Assembly: GCA_016710015.1 (NCBI GenBank)
Contig: JADJLR010000003.1
Location: 434,001 to 498,000 of the forward strand
Source of the DNA: Flavobacteriales bacterium
GTDB lineage: Bacteria; Bacteroidota; Bacteroidia; Flavobacteriales_F; PHOS-HE28
Reading direction: 5' to 3'
Length of the DNA stretch: 64,000 nt
A program made the position numbers and the translations under genes. Positions 35,673-45,711 of this stretch are shown piece by piece. Below the pieces are notes generated by a model. It made no database searches and was not told the origin of the DNA. It saw nothing but the letters and a program-made list of their open reading frames with translations. Within the stretch, counting starts at the first letter, position 1; the number at the start of each line of letters is the position of its first letter.

Positions 35673-36250
35673 AGTCCGTGCTGCCTGATGTAGCTGTGTA
35701 CCGCAGATGAAATGCGGTCCTCTACCGGGCGCCACGCACTGAGATCCGCGCGAATGGCCGTAGATGAAATGTCGATCATCGGGGCATCGGCGATGATGCG
35801 CACTCCGGGGTGTCCGTGGTAGATGGTGGCGGCCAAGTGCTCTTTGAAACCCTTTCGCGGGTACACCAACAAGGCATGGTGTTCGAGGATCTCCTCGGGG
35901 TCCTTCCACGAATGGAAGTTGGCGAGATTGTCGCTACCGATGATCAAGGAGAATTCATGATCCGGCCAGCGGTGGCGCATGAACCGAAAGCTATCTGCCG
36001 TGTAATTCGGCTTGGGCAGATCGATCTCGAATCCACTGGCGACCAGTCCATCCTTGCCTTGTACGGCGAGGCGCACCATGGCCAACCGGTGGAGGTCGGG
36101 ACTCAGCGGACGGTCCTTTTTGAATGGGTTCTGCGGCGTGACCACCAGCCACACCTGATCCAGATGCCCAGCTTTGAGCATGTGTTCCGCAATGGCCACA
36201 TGGCCCTTGTGCGGGGGGTCGAAGGTTCCGAATAGGCAGCCGATCCTCAT
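35660..36250 (-). CDS. nadD: Nicotinate-nucleotide adenylyltransferase
   Basis: 196 residues. Nucleotidyltransferase fold: GCLFGTFDPPHKGHVAIAEHML with the HxGH-type motif (HKGH), and DISSTAIRADLSAWR near the C-terminus (ISSTxIR motif). Joins nicotinate mononucleotide with ATP to make deamido-NAD. Last gene of the yicC-gmk-nadD unit (4-base overlap with gmk). Confidence 0.95.
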   Translation of the reverse strand: MRIGCLFGTFDPPHKGHVAIAEHMLKAGHLDQVWLVVTPQNPFKKDRPLSPDLHRLAMVRLAVQGKDGLVASGFEIDLPKPNYTADSFRFMRHRWPDHEFSLIIGSDNLANFHSWKDPEEILEHHALLVYPRKGFKEHLAATIYHGHPGVRIIADAPMIDISSTAIRADLSAWRPVEDRISSAVHSYIRQHGLYKP

Positions 36251-36819
36251 TTACCAATGAATCGTTGGACCAGGTCGTATGCCTCAGCACAGGCGTGTTC
36301 CAACGTATCGTTCACCACGATGACATCGAAGCGGGGTGCGAAGGTCATTTCATGTGCGGCTTTATCCACGCGTACTTGGAGACTTTCAGGCGACTCCGTG
36401 TTACGAGCAAGCAAACGCTGTTCCAACACCTCGATCGATGGCGGGCTAACGAACACCGCTAACGCACGATCACCGAACACTTCCTTCAAATGCAGACCGC
36501 CGACCACATCCACATCGAAGATGGCCGTGTTGCCCTGTGCCCAGATCCGATCGATCTCGCTGCGTAACGTGCCGTAGTAACGACCGGGATAGACTTCCTC
36601 CCATTCTACGAATTCATCAGCATCGATACGCCGTTTGAATGCTTCCGGTGTGATGAAGAAATAATCCTGGCCATCCACTTCATAGCCCCGCTTGGCACGG
36701 CTGGTGGCGCTGACCGAAAAGGCGAGTCGCAGTCCCTTGGCAAGCAAACTGCGAACGATGGTGGTCTTGCCCGCGCCGGAGGGGGCTGATATGATCACGC
36801 ACTTCCCGCTCTCCATCAC
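36247..36819 (-). CDS. gmk: Guanylate kinase
   Basis: 190 residues from ATG at 36819 or the next ATG codon. P-loop IISAPSGAGKTTIVRSLL, SVSATSRAKRGYEVDGQDYFF (GMP site) and IDVDVVGG-type region (IFDVDVVGGLHLK) are clear. Converts GMP and ATP to GDP and ADP. Overlaps yicC and nadD by 4 bases each. Confidence 0.96.
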   Translation of the reverse strand: MMESGKCVIISAPSGAGKTTIVRSLLAKGLRLAFSVSATSRAKRGYEVDGQDYFFITPEAFKRRIDADEFVEWEEVYPGRYYGTLRSEIDRIWAQGNTAIFDVDVVGGLHLKEVFGDRALAVFVSPPSIEVLEQRLLARNTESPESLQVRVDKAAHEMTFAPRFDVIVVNDTLEHACAEAYDLVQRFIGK

Positions 36820-37685
36820 AACACGTTCAGCACCTGTTCCTTCACCTTCTCCAATTCGTCCTTCATCATCACCACCACCTGTTGCACGGCGGCATCGTTC
36901 GCCTTGGAGCCAAGCGTGTTGATCTCACGCCCCATTTCCTGAGCGATGAAACCGAGCTTGCGACCTTGCGGTTCGTCGTGGCCCGTGGTCTCGTGGAAGT
37001 ACGTGCAATGCGATCGCAAACGCACCTTCTCTTCCGTGATGTCCATCTTCTCCAAATAGAAGATCAACTCCTGCTCAAAGCGATCTTGATCCACCTTGGC
37101 TTGCAGGTCCGCGAGCTTGGTCTGCAATTTCTCCCGTGTACGTTCAGCTCTGCCCGCATCCATGCTTTCCGTCTGGACCAGAAGTTCGCCGATGCGATCC
37201 ACCCGAGCACCGAGCTCGTTATGCAAGCGCTCCCCTTCACTTCGGCGAAAAGAATCGTAGGTCTGCAATGCGGACTCCACCAAAGCGAGGGTGCCCTTCC
37301 ATTCCTCGTCGGTGAATCGATCGGTGGTGGTATTGGCCACGTCGGGCATGCGCAACACGTGTGCGAAGAGGTCGGTGGTCGCGTCCGGTGACACGGTTGT
37401 CCGGATCGCTGTCAACTCATCGAAATAAGCCCGCACCAGTTCCGTGTCGAATGTTGTTCGCTTGGTAGCATGTACCCCTTCGCTGCCGATGAAGACCTCG
37501 GCTTTACCCCGCACCACACGCTCACCGACCAATTGGCGCAAGGCGGACTCGTGCTCCTTGATGGAGCCTGGCAGCCGCAAGAAAAGGTCCAACTGCTTGC
37601 TGTTGAGCGAGCGTATTTCAACACTGATCTTCCGATCGCCCACCACGCCTTCTGCGCGGCCAAAGCCTGTCATGGAGCGTATCAT
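36816..37685 (-). CDS. yicC: YicC/YloC-family endoribonuclease
   Basis: 289 residues from ATG at 37685, giving the family start MIRSMTGFGRAEG; a longer frame adds 23 residues. The N-terminal conserved block SMTGFGRAE, SLNSKQLDLFLRLP and the C-terminal TNTLGSKANDAAVQQVVVMMKDELEKVKEQV (here INTLGSKANDA) are typical. YicC proteins cleave RNA and oligomerise; in E. coli YicC promotes decay of small RNA RyhB. First of yicC-gmk-nadD, a common bacterial order. A -7 box TACCTTTG lies at 37711-37718. Confidence 0.93.
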   Translation of the reverse strand: MIRSMTGFGRAEGVVGDRKISVEIRSLNSKQLDLFLRLPGSIKEHESALRQLVGERVVRGKAEVFIGSEGVHATKRTTFDTELVRAYFDELTAIRTTVSPDATTDLFAHVLRMPDVANTTTDRFTDEEWKGTLALVESALQTYDSFRRSEGERLHNELGARVDRIGELLVQTESMDAGRAERTREKLQTKLADLQAKVDQDRFEQELIFYLEKMDITEEKVRLRSHCTYFHETTGHDEPQGRKLGFIAQEMGREINTLGSKANDAAVQQVVVMMKDELEKVKEQVLNVL

Positions 37686-37710
37686 CGTGTCACTTGAAGT
37701 TGTGAGCGGC

Positions 37711-37718
37711 CAAAGGTA
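37711..37718 (-). promoter_or_regulatory. -7 promoter box of yicC-gmk-nadD
   Basis: TACCTTTG on the minus strand, full match to TAnnTTTG, 25 bases before the yicC ATG and just before the stop of the upstream transporter gene. Confidence 0.6.
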
Positions 37719-37725
37719 GCCGCGT

Positions 37726-38649
37726 TCAAGGAACCCGGTCGGCACGACCAACAAGGTAGACCCCGGTGAAAATGGCCACAGCAGAAAGCGCCTGTGCTAG
37801 CCCCATTTCCGTGGTATACGTGCCCGGGATCCCCAGACGCTCGGGTCCCACGCGCACGAAGACCCAGGTGGACAGGGCGGCCAGTACCGGCTGCATATAG
37901 ATGTATGTCCCCACCACGGTCGGGCTCACTTTACCCAGTGCCCACGTATTCAGCAGGTACGCTAAGAAGGTGACCAACAGCACCACGAAACCCAAAGCGA
38001 TCCAAAGTGGGGTGGTGAGTGCATACCGATCCACCGCACCGAATTCACTCCACCCAAAAGGCAGGACGAAGAAGAGTGCGAAGAGGAAGCACCAGGCCAT
38101 CACGGTGGTCGCTTTGTATTTCTTCATGAGCGGCTTCACGATCACCAAGTAGATCCCATACGAGGTCGCGTTCACCAAAATGAACAGATCTCCGAGCACG
38201 GTCGCACCGTTCCGATCACCGGGGGTCTTGAGGAGGATCAAGGACAGCGCACCCACCGCTCCAAGGAGTACACCGATCGCCTTCCACCATGTGATGCGTT
38301 CCCGGAGCAACACACTGGCCAGGACGAGTACCAAGATCGGTGTTGCCACCATGATGATGCTGGCATTGATGGGCGTGGTGCGCATCAGGCCGTGGAAGAA
38401 CATCATTTGATTGAGTGCCACGCCGAAGAATGCACAGGCGACCATGCGCCCCAAATCCGGTATGCTCACACGCTCCGGACGGAACATGTGCAATAGCCAG
38501 AACAAGGCACCCGCTCCCAAGATCCGTAGTAGAATGAACCCCGAAGGCCCGATGACGTCCGGCATCAATCCCTTCGCGACCACGTAGTTCACCCCGTAGA
38601 TGAGGTTGACGGTGAACAGCCCTACATGCGCCCAAGTACGTTCCTTCAT
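37726..38649 (-). CDS. DMT/EamA-family transporter
   Basis: 307 residues with ten hydrophobic segments in two EamA repeats (about 8-135 and 155-300). Motifs of the drug/metabolite transporter superfamily, such as ATPILVLVLASVLLRERITWWKAIGVLLGAVGALSLI, are clear. Substrate unknown. A -7 box TACCTTCG lies at 38705-38712. Confidence 0.9.
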   Translation of the reverse strand: MKERTWAHVGLFTVNLIYGVNYVVAKGLMPDVIGPSGFILLRILGAGALFWLLHMFRPERVSIPDLGRMVACAFFGVALNQMMFFHGLMRTTPINASIIMVATPILVLVLASVLLRERITWWKAIGVLLGAVGALSLILLKTPGDRNGATVLGDLFILVNATSYGIYLVIVKPLMKKYKATTVMAWCFLFALFFVLPFGWSEFGAVDRYALTTPLWIALGFVVLLVTFLAYLLNTWALGKVSPTVVGTYIYMQPVLAALSTWVFVRVGPERLGIPGTYTTEMGLAQALSAVAIFTGVYLVGRADRVP

Positions 38650-38768
38650 CCGATCATGCGTACCCGTGAACGGATACCTTTAGCCCCAGCCCTGCGGGAG
38701 GCGGCGAAGGTAGATGGAGCCCATCAACAGCACCTTGGAGGAGAAGGGAGATCCGCAGCAAATTCCGT

Positions 38769-39929
38769 GTGCGGAAGGTGCTGGTGCCCGTGCTCATTGG
38801 GCTGATGGCCGCTGGATTTCTCTTGTGGCGTGATCTAGGGAAGGAGCGTTTCGAGCGTGCAACGGACGGTACCGGAGACCACGAATGGGTGGATCGCAAC
38901 CAGAACAGTATCCCGGACTTGAGCGATCCGGACGAATTCGATCAGGTGGCGCTCGGCCACGGCAACTACCGCAAGATGTCCACCATGGAGGTCTTGGGGA
39001 CGATAAATTGGACCAAGCACAGCAGTTGGTGGATCCTGTGCGCGATCCTCGCAACGGTCTTTCGCGACTTGGGCTACATCTACCGGATGCGTGTGCTTTC
39101 CGATGGGCACTTGAATTGGAATCAATCGTACAACGTTACCATGCTTTGGGAGTTCGCCTCGGCCATGACACCGAGCGTGGTGGGGGGCTCAGGCATCGCC
39201 ATGTTCATCATCGGTCGTGAAGGCCTTGCGTTGGGTCGTGCCACGGCTATCGTGCTGGTCACCGCGCTGATGGATGAGCTGTTCTACGTGGTCGCCGTGC
39301 CCGTCGTATTCCTGTTCGTCGGCATGGACAACCTGTTCCCTGCACAGCTAAACAATGCGTTCTGGGGTTTGCCGGTCCGCACCATCTTCTGGATCGGGTA
39401 CGGCTTCATCGTATTGTTGGTCCTGATGGTATTCTACTCCATCTTCTTTCGTCCTCGGGCTTTCAAGTTCGTGTTGCTGAAGATCTTCAAACTACCCTTC
39501 TTGCGGCGGTGGCGGCCCGGGGTGATCCGTGTAGGTGACGACATCGTGACCACCAGCGCCGAATTGCGTGGCAAACCGAAGCGCTTTTGGGCCAAAGCAT
39601 TCGGTGCTACGTGCTTCTCTTGGGCCTCTCGCTTCTTGGTCATCAACTTCATTGCGGCTGCCTTCTTCACCGTAGGTGACCACTTGTTGCTGTACGCCCG
39701 CCAATTGATCATGTGGGTGATCCTGTTGATCAGTCCAACGCCAGGGAGCAGTGGTGTTGCCGAGGTGGCCTTCAGTGGATTCTTCCGTGACCTGTTGCCT
39801 GCTGTCGGTTACATCGGTGCCATCGCGCTGCTGTGGCGGCTGTTCACGTACTACCTCTACTTGATCGTAGGAAGCATCACGTTGCCGCGTTGGTTGCGCA
39901 ATACGGCCAAGCGCCAAGCGCGCTCATAG
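38769..39929 (+). CDS. Flippase-like membrane protein (LPG synthase TM/AglD family)
   Basis: 386 residues from GTG at 38769 (no ATG in frame nearby). N-terminal membrane helix, then a polar stretch at about 30-75 with an acidic DRNQNSIPDLSDPDE element, and about seven more helices. SAMTPSVVGGSGIAMFIIGREGLALGRATA and LISPTPGSSGVAEVAF match the lysylphosphatidylglycerol-synthase membrane domain (UPF0104) family. Related proteins move lipid-linked sugars or lipids across the membrane. No synthase domain is attached. Confidence 0.8.
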   Translation: MRKVLVPVLIGLMAAGFLLWRDLGKERFERATDGTGDHEWVDRNQNSIPDLSDPDEFDQVALGHGNYRKMSTMEVLGTINWTKHSSWWILCAILATVFRDLGYIYRMRVLSDGHLNWNQSYNVTMLWEFASAMTPSVVGGSGIAMFIIGREGLALGRATAIVLVTALMDELFYVVAVPVVFLFVGMDNLFPAQLNNAFWGLPVRTIFWIGYGFIVLLVLMVFYSIFFRPRAFKFVLLKIFKLPFLRRWRPGVIRVGDDIVTTSAELRGKPKRFWAKAFGATCFSWASRFLVINFIAAAFFTVGDHLLLYARQLIMWVILLISPTPGSSGVAEVAFSGFFRDLLPAVGYIGAIALLWRLFTYYLYLIVGSITLPRWLRNTAKRQARS

Positions 39930-39937
39930 TGGGCTGC

Positions 39938-39945
39938 TACCTTTG
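39938..39945 (+). promoter_or_regulatory. -7 promoter box of the trans-sulfuration gene
   Basis: TACCTTTG, full match, 32 bases before the ATG at 39978. Confidence 0.6.
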
Positions 39946-39977
39946 CCACCTTCACCGATCAAATCCATTTCCAGCTT

Positions 39978-41117
39978 ATGAAATTCGGCACAAAGGCCAT
40001 CCATGCAGGCGTTGAAGCGGATCCTGCCACCGGCGCGATCATGACCCCTATCTATCAGACCAGCACCTACGTGCAAACTGCTCCGGGCGAGCACAAGGGC
40101 TACGAATACAGCCGGACGCACAACCCGACCCGCACGGCCCTACAGAATGCCTTGGCCGCATTGGAGAACGGCGAACATGGCCTGTGTTTCAGCAGTGGCA
40201 TGGCCAGCATCGATGCCGTAGTCAAGCTCTTGAAGCCTGGCGACGAGGTGATCAGTACCAACGATCTATACGGTGGCACATATCGGATCTTCACCAAGAT
40301 CTTTGCCGACCTCGGGATCGTCTTCCACTTCGTGGATATGGGTGATCTGAAGAATGTAGAAGCCGCGTTGAACGCGAACACGAAACTGATCTGGACCGAG
40401 ACCCCGACGAATCCGCTGTTGCGGATCATCGACATCGCTGGTCTTTCCGCCATCGCCAAGGAACAAGGCTGCTTATTGGGTGTGGACAACACCTTTGCAA
40501 GTCCGTACTTGCAAACTCCGTTGGACCTTGGGGCCGACCTGGTGATGCACAGCGTCACCAAGTACCTCGGCGGCCACAGCGATGTGGTCATGGGAGCTTT
40601 GGTCGTGAATAGCGATGAACTCGCAGAGCGACTCGCCTTCATCCAGAACAGCTGCGGAGCCACCCCTGGGCCGCAGGATTGCTTTTTGGTGTTACGCGGC
40701 TTGAAGACGCTTCATCTGCGCATGCAACGACATTGCGAGAATGGCAAGGTGATCGCCGAATGGTTGGCCAAACATCCGAAGGTGGATCAGGTCTACTGGC
40801 CAGGATTCAAAACGCACAAGAATCACGACGTGGCCGTTCGCCAGATGCGCGGCTTCGGAGGGATGATGAGCTTCACCTTGAAGAGTGATAATATCGCGGA
40901 CGCGAACAAGATCCTGAGCAATACCAAGCTCTTCACCTTGGCTGAAAGTCTAGGTGGCGTGGAGAGTCTCCTCGGCCATCCGCCCAGCATGACCCACGCC
41001 AGCATTCCACGGGAAGAGCGTTTGAAGAATGGCCTAGCCGATACGCTGATCCGCCTCAGCGTAGGATTGGAAGATGCCGAGGATCTGGTCGCTGACCTGG
41101 AACAGGCCCTAGGCTGA
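39978..41117 (+). CDS. Cys/Met-metabolism PLP enzyme (cystathionine gamma-synthase or gamma-lyase)
   Basis: 379 residues. The PLP lysine is in MHSVTKYLGGHSDVVMG; PIYQTSTYVQTAPGEHKGYEYSRTHNPTR at the start and CGATPGPQDCFLVLRGLKTLHLRM are family signatures. It joins or cleaves cystathionine in methionine or cysteine synthesis; the direction cannot be decided from sequence, so no gene name is given. Single gene. Confidence 0.92.
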   Translation: MKFGTKAIHAGVEADPATGAIMTPIYQTSTYVQTAPGEHKGYEYSRTHNPTRTALQNALAALENGEHGLCFSSGMASIDAVVKLLKPGDEVISTNDLYGGTYRIFTKIFADLGIVFHFVDMGDLKNVEAALNANTKLIWTETPTNPLLRIIDIAGLSAIAKEQGCLLGVDNTFASPYLQTPLDLGADLVMHSVTKYLGGHSDVVMGALVVNSDELAERLAFIQNSCGATPGPQDCFLVLRGLKTLHLRMQRHCENGKVIAEWLAKHPKVDQVYWPGFKTHKNHDVAVRQMRGFGGMMSFTLKSDNIADANKILSNTKLFTLAESLGGVESLLGHPPSMTHASIPREERLKNGLADTLIRLSVGLEDAEDLVADLEQALG

Positions 41118-41231
41118 TCGTTCTCTGGTCGTCGGATCACAAGCAAAGGGACCAATTAGGCCGGTGCCATGTGCGCGCCTGTGCTCACTCCCGGTACCTT
41201 GCGGATCCTTTTGTTGCACCCACTCCCCTCC

Positions 41232-43295
41232 ATGCGCTCCATTTCGTTATTCGGTATCGCCGTGTTCGCAACAGCGTTACACGCACAGGACGATGCGAAC
41301 TTCTCGTGCCTCACGCACGATCCCGGTCTCCTTTCCCGGATCACCAACGACGACCCGGAGATGCTCCAACGCATGGAGATGGCGCGCACCGAGCTCGAAC
41401 TGCGCACGGATGGATTCGAGCGGGATCGTGGCCAAGGATTCGTGATCCCGGTGGTGTTCCACATCGTCCATGCATTCGGCCAGGAGAACATCAGCAATGA
41501 GCAGGTCGAGGACGCGATCCGTATCCTCAACGACGACTACAACAAGGAGAATCCGGACTGGGTGAACGTGCGCCCTGCATTCTTGGACCTAGTGGCCGAT
41601 GTAGGCATCACCTTCCGGTTGGCCCAGCGCGATCCACAGGGCAATTGCAGCAACGGCATCACGCGTACGGTCTCCACATTGACGCACGAAGGCGACTACG
41701 CGATGACGCAACTGATCCAATGGCCACGGGACCGATACATGAACATCTGGGTCGGCGCACAAGCGAATGGCGCGGCAGGCTACACGAACTATCCATGGGT
41801 CTTGGACAACTCACCGCAAAGCGATGGGATCGTGGTGCGGGCCGGATATGTAGGAAGTATCGGAACGAGTAGCCCGGGCCGTTCACGGGTGCTTTCCCAC
41901 GAGGTGGGCCATTGGTTGAATCTGCAACACTGCTGGGGCAACAGTAACGATCCCGGTTCCGAGGACAACTGCTCCATGGACGACGGTGTGCAGGACACGC
42001 CGTTGACCAAGGGCTGGACCAGTTGCGCTTTGAGCGGGGCTTCGTGCGGATCGGCATTGGACAACGTGGAGAATTATATGGAGTACTCGTACTGCGATAA
42101 GATGTTCACTCTGGGGCAGGCCGATCGAATGATCGCGGCATTGACCAGTTCGGTGGCGGATCGATCGGATCTCTGGCAGCCGACGAATCTCTCGGCCACT
42201 GGAGTAACGGATGATCCCTTGCTGTGCCATGCAGAGTTTTCCATGGACCGGCACCAGATCTGTGCCGGAGAGTCCATTTCATTCACGGACCTCAGCTACA
42301 ACCATGTGGTCACGCGCTCGTGGGAGTTCCCCGGTGGAGCGCCGACGACCAGCACGGACTATCACCCGGACGTAGTGTACGATGAACCGGGAACATACCC
42401 CGTCACACTCACCGTGGGCGATGGTACCAGCACCTTATCGAGTACACAGATCGTCGCCGTGGAAGTACTCCCCTATCCGGGAATGACGATCCCCTTCGCT
42501 GAGGGCTTCGAAGCGATCGATGATCTGAATGGATCCGATTGGACCACCTTCGACCCTTATTCGGACGGCACGTACAACGTGACCTCGCTGGCCTCCGTTA
42601 CAGGTTCCCAGAGCGTTCGATTGCCGAATACGGGATCCATGTCAGGCCGCACGGACGCGTTGATCTCTCCCGTGTTCGACCTTTCCGATGCGGAAGAGAT
42701 CACCTTGACCTATCGGTACGCTTTCGCAAAACGGAACAACGACAATGTGGACGGCTTGGGGGTGTATGTGAGCAACGATTGCGGAACGACCTGGAGTTTG
42801 CGTCGGCAGTTATGGGCGATCTCCACATTGTCGACCGGCGGCGTAGTGGTCGGCAACTTCGTTCCGACGGAAGAGCAATGGGCGGAGAATACCATTACCA
42901 GTATAAGTGGCAATTATGCCGTGGAAGGCTTTCGTTTCAAGTTCCAATTCACCCACGGCGGAGGGAATGATCTGTATTTGGATGACATCAACCTGAACGG
43001 GCTGACCGTAGGTATGGACGACCGTTCCAATTCTGAAGGAATTCGGCTTTGGCCCAACCCCGCACAGGACCGGGCCACGTTGGAAATGGATCTGGTCGCG
43101 AACGGGCAAGTCTCTATCCGGATCCTGGATGTGCTCGGGCGCCCTGTCGCGCCATCCGCCCAGTTGCGTATGGGTCGTGGCCTTCATAGGATAGACCTAC
43201 CTCTGACGAACTTGGCGGATGGAACGTATTTCCTGCATGTTTACGGGGATCCGGTGGACCAGATGGTGAAGTTGATCGTCGGCCAGCATCCCTAG
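41232..43295 (+). CDS. M43-family metalloprotease with PKD and T9SS domains (first of two)
   Basis: 687 residues from ATG at 41232, starting a signal peptide (SISLFGIAVFATALHAQ). Pappalysin-like (M43) zinc site HEVGHWLNLQH: H223, E224 (catalytic), H227 and H233, with the Met-turn region NYMEYSYCDKMFT. A PKD domain at about 345-420 (SWEFPGGAPTTSTDYHPD), a jelly-roll domain, and a type A sorting domain at about 605-687 follow. Secreted protease, probably feeding on or processing proteins. A paralogue lies 300 bases downstream. Confidence 0.92.
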   Translation: MRSISLFGIAVFATALHAQDDANFSCLTHDPGLLSRITNDDPEMLQRMEMARTELELRTDGFERDRGQGFVIPVVFHIVHAFGQENISNEQVEDAIRILNDDYNKENPDWVNVRPAFLDLVADVGITFRLAQRDPQGNCSNGITRTVSTLTHEGDYAMTQLIQWPRDRYMNIWVGAQANGAAGYTNYPWVLDNSPQSDGIVVRAGYVGSIGTSSPGRSRVLSHEVGHWLNLQHCWGNSNDPGSEDNCSMDDGVQDTPLTKGWTSCALSGASCGSALDNVENYMEYSYCDKMFTLGQADRMIAALTSSVADRSDLWQPTNLSATGVTDDPLLCHAEFSMDRHQICAGESISFTDLSYNHVVTRSWEFPGGAPTTSTDYHPDVVYDEPGTYPVTLTVGDGTSTLSSTQIVAVEVLPYPGMTIPFAEGFEAIDDLNGSDWTTFDPYSDGTYNVTSLASVTGSQSVRLPNTGSMSGRTDALISPVFDLSDAEEITLTYRYAFAKRNNDNVDGLGVYVSNDCGTTWSLRRQLWAISTLSTGGVVVGNFVPTEEQWAENTITSISGNYAVEGFRFKFQFTHGGGNDLYLDDINLNGLTVGMDDRSNSEGIRLWPNPAQDRATLEMDLVANGQVSIRILDVLGRPVAPSAQLRMGRGLHRIDLPLTNLADGTYFLHVYGDPVDQMVKLIVGQHP

Positions 43296-43597
43296 CGCGC
43301 TTGTCACAGGATCGTCATCTTCGGTCGGTATTGGATCTCGATAGGTATATATGAACACCAGACCGGGACGAGTTAATACGCTGATCATCGGTCCTTTAAG
43401 AAGGCATCATCGGGCCACGCCTCACCCTTGGATTCCCGACCTCATACCGGAGCGGTATAAGGGATGAACGTAAAGTGCGACCTACGCGTTAGGAATTGAA
43501 CGAAATGCGCCGGAAGGTGGGTCTTGGGCCTGTGGTTTGGTGGTCCCGGTCTAAATTCGCCCCCCTTCCGGCCGCTTTCGCCCAAAGACAACCCATT
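43296..43597. other. Intergenic region with a dyad and a -7-like box
   Basis: 302 bases between the two protease genes. It contains the perfect dyad ATACCG-GAG-CGGTAT at 43444-43458 and a -7-like TAAATTCG at 43552-43559, 38 bases before the next ATG. No terminator or gene was recognised. Confidence 0.5.
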
Positions 43598-45664
43598 ATG
43601 CAACGAACCTATTCCCTCTTCAGCCTGCTCCTGACCCTGCCACTCGTTGGCCAGCAAACACCAGCCTTTCATTGCGGTGCAGGTGAATACGACCGCGTCG
43701 GTGCCGCAGTCGTTCGCGAAGCGGATTTTCCGCAACGTGTGGCCCAGGCGGATGCGGAGTTGGAGTTGTTCACACGGGACTTCACGGAAACTGGAACACG
43801 TGGAGGAGGAGGTTACGTGATCCCGGTGGTCTTCCACATCATTCATAATGGTGGTTCGGAGAACATCAACGATTCCCAGATCCACGATGCCATGCGGATC
43901 CTCAACGAAGATTTCAACCGGATGAATCCGGATTGGGACAATGTGCGGTCGGAGTTCCAAGATCTGGTCGCAGATATCGGTGTCGAGTTCCGTTTGGCGA
44001 CCAAGGATCCGAACGGAAACTGCACCAGCGGGATCACACGGACCCAATCGGCATTGACCAACGAAGGCTCTTCCGGCATGAAAGCGCTCATCAGCTGGCC
44101 GCGCAACAAGTACATGCAAGTGTGGGTGGCGGCCTCTGCGGATGGTGCAGCTGGGTACACTTTCCGTCCAGGCTCTGCCCAGTTCTTTGCTTCGGAGGAT
44201 GGCATCGTGATGCAACACCTCTATGTCGGTGCCATCGGAACGGGAAGCACGTCACGCTCCCGGGCCTTGACGCATGAGGTTGGACATTGGCTGAACCTCG
44301 CACATACATGGGGCGACAGCAATGAACCGGCAGTGGCTAGCAACTGCAACATGGACGACAATGTGAGCGACACGCCGAACACCATCGGTTGGACCACGTG
44401 CTCCTTGAGCGGGATCACCTGCGGATCCTTGGACAACGTGGAGAACTACATGGACTATTCCTACTGCTCCAAGATGTTCACCGTCGGTCAATCCAGTCGT
44501 ATGGTCGCTGCGTTGAACTCCAACACAGCACAGCGAAATCAACTCTCTTTGCTCAGCAACCTGATCAACACGGGTGTGAACGGGAATGCAACACTGTGCG
44601 AAGCGCATTTCAGCAGCAATACCGGGCAGATCTGTGCTGGGGGATCCGTGCAATACACGGACGAGAGTTTCCACAATGTGAGCATATGGAGTTGGACCTT
44701 CACAGGTGGTTCGCCTTCCACTTCTGATGAAGAGGATCCCATAGTGACGTATGCGGAAAGCGGCATCTATCCTGTGACCTTGTCGGTGAGTGACGGCAGC
44801 AGTACCATCAGCACGACCACACAGAGCATGGTGGTCGTACAGAATGATCCAGGCCAAGCCCCACCCATCTCGGAAGGCTTTGAAACGGCGGCTCAATTCA
44901 CCGACATCGACTGGTCGGTCTTGAACGTCGATGGCGACAATGGTTTCACTATCAGCACTGCGGCATCGTTCAGTGGTTCAAAGTCCGCCCGACTTCAGAA
45001 CACCGCGAGCATGGACGGTCGTATCGATCAGCTCCTGACCCCGACCATCGACCTGAGCGATGCCACTGACGTTCTGGTCAGTTTCCGTTATGCGTACGCT
45101 AGTCGTCAATCCGGAAATGACGATCGTTTACGTGTATTCGTGAGCAACAATTGCGGTGAAACGTGGAGCCTTCGGAAGCAGATGTTCGGTAGCAGTACAC
45201 TGAACACGGGAGGGGTCACCTCTACGAACTTCGTACCCAGTGCGGCGCAGTGGGGGTATACGGAGATCGCGACCATCAGCTCCAGCTACCACGTTCCCAA
45301 CTTCCGATTGCGGTTCGAGTTCGAAAGTGATGGAGGCAACAATTTCTACATGGATGATGTCAACATCAACGGCTTTCCTGTTGGATTGGAAGAGGCCCAG
45401 CTCGAGCGGGGCGCGCTGTTGAGCGTGGTACCGAACCCTACGACAGCGAACAGCCAAGTGATCGTGAACCTTCCGACCACGGGCCGGACCACGTTGGAGT
45501 TGGTCGATGTCCTGGGCCGAACGATCAACACCTTGCAGGATGGTGACCTATCTGCTGGGGAGCGACGGTTCCACCTACCTACGGAAGGACTCTCTTCTGG
45601 ACTCTATTTCGTGCGCGTACGTCAAGCCGGGCTGAACGAAGCAGTGCGCTTCACCGTCCAGTGA
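43598..45664 (+). CDS. M43-family metalloprotease with PKD and T9SS domains (second of two)
   Basis: 688 residues from ATG at 43598, starting a signal peptide (TYSLFSLLLTLPLVGQQ). Same architecture as the gene before: HEVGHWLNLAHTWGD zinc site, NYMDYSYCSKMFT Met-turn region, PKD domain (SIWSWTFTGGSPSTSDEED), jelly-roll and sorting domain (SVVPNPTTANSQVIVNL to the end). One residue different in length and clearly paralogous. Exported via the T9SS (inference). Confidence 0.92.
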   Translation: MQRTYSLFSLLLTLPLVGQQTPAFHCGAGEYDRVGAAVVREADFPQRVAQADAELELFTRDFTETGTRGGGGYVIPVVFHIIHNGGSENINDSQIHDAMRILNEDFNRMNPDWDNVRSEFQDLVADIGVEFRLATKDPNGNCTSGITRTQSALTNEGSSGMKALISWPRNKYMQVWVAASADGAAGYTFRPGSAQFFASEDGIVMQHLYVGAIGTGSTSRSRALTHEVGHWLNLAHTWGDSNEPAVASNCNMDDNVSDTPNTIGWTTCSLSGITCGSLDNVENYMDYSYCSKMFTVGQSSRMVAALNSNTAQRNQLSLLSNLINTGVNGNATLCEAHFSSNTGQICAGGSVQYTDESFHNVSIWSWTFTGGSPSTSDEEDPIVTYAESGIYPVTLSVSDGSSTISTTTQSMVVVQNDPGQAPPISEGFETAAQFTDIDWSVLNVDGDNGFTISTAASFSGSKSARLQNTASMDGRIDQLLTPTIDLSDATDVLVSFRYAYASRQSGNDDRLRVFVSNNCGETWSLRKQMFGSSTLNTGGVTSTNFVPSAAQWGYTEIATISSSYHVPNFRLRFEFESDGGNNFYMDDVNINGFPVGLEEAQLERGALLSVVPNPTTANSQVIVNLPTTGRTTLELVDVLGRTINTLQDGDLSAGERRFHLPTEGLSSGLYFVRVRQAGLNEAVRFTVQ

Positions 45665-45711
45665 TCAAGGATCGGGCTTGAATAGGGAATCAACCCTAGG
45701 CCACATTCGGC

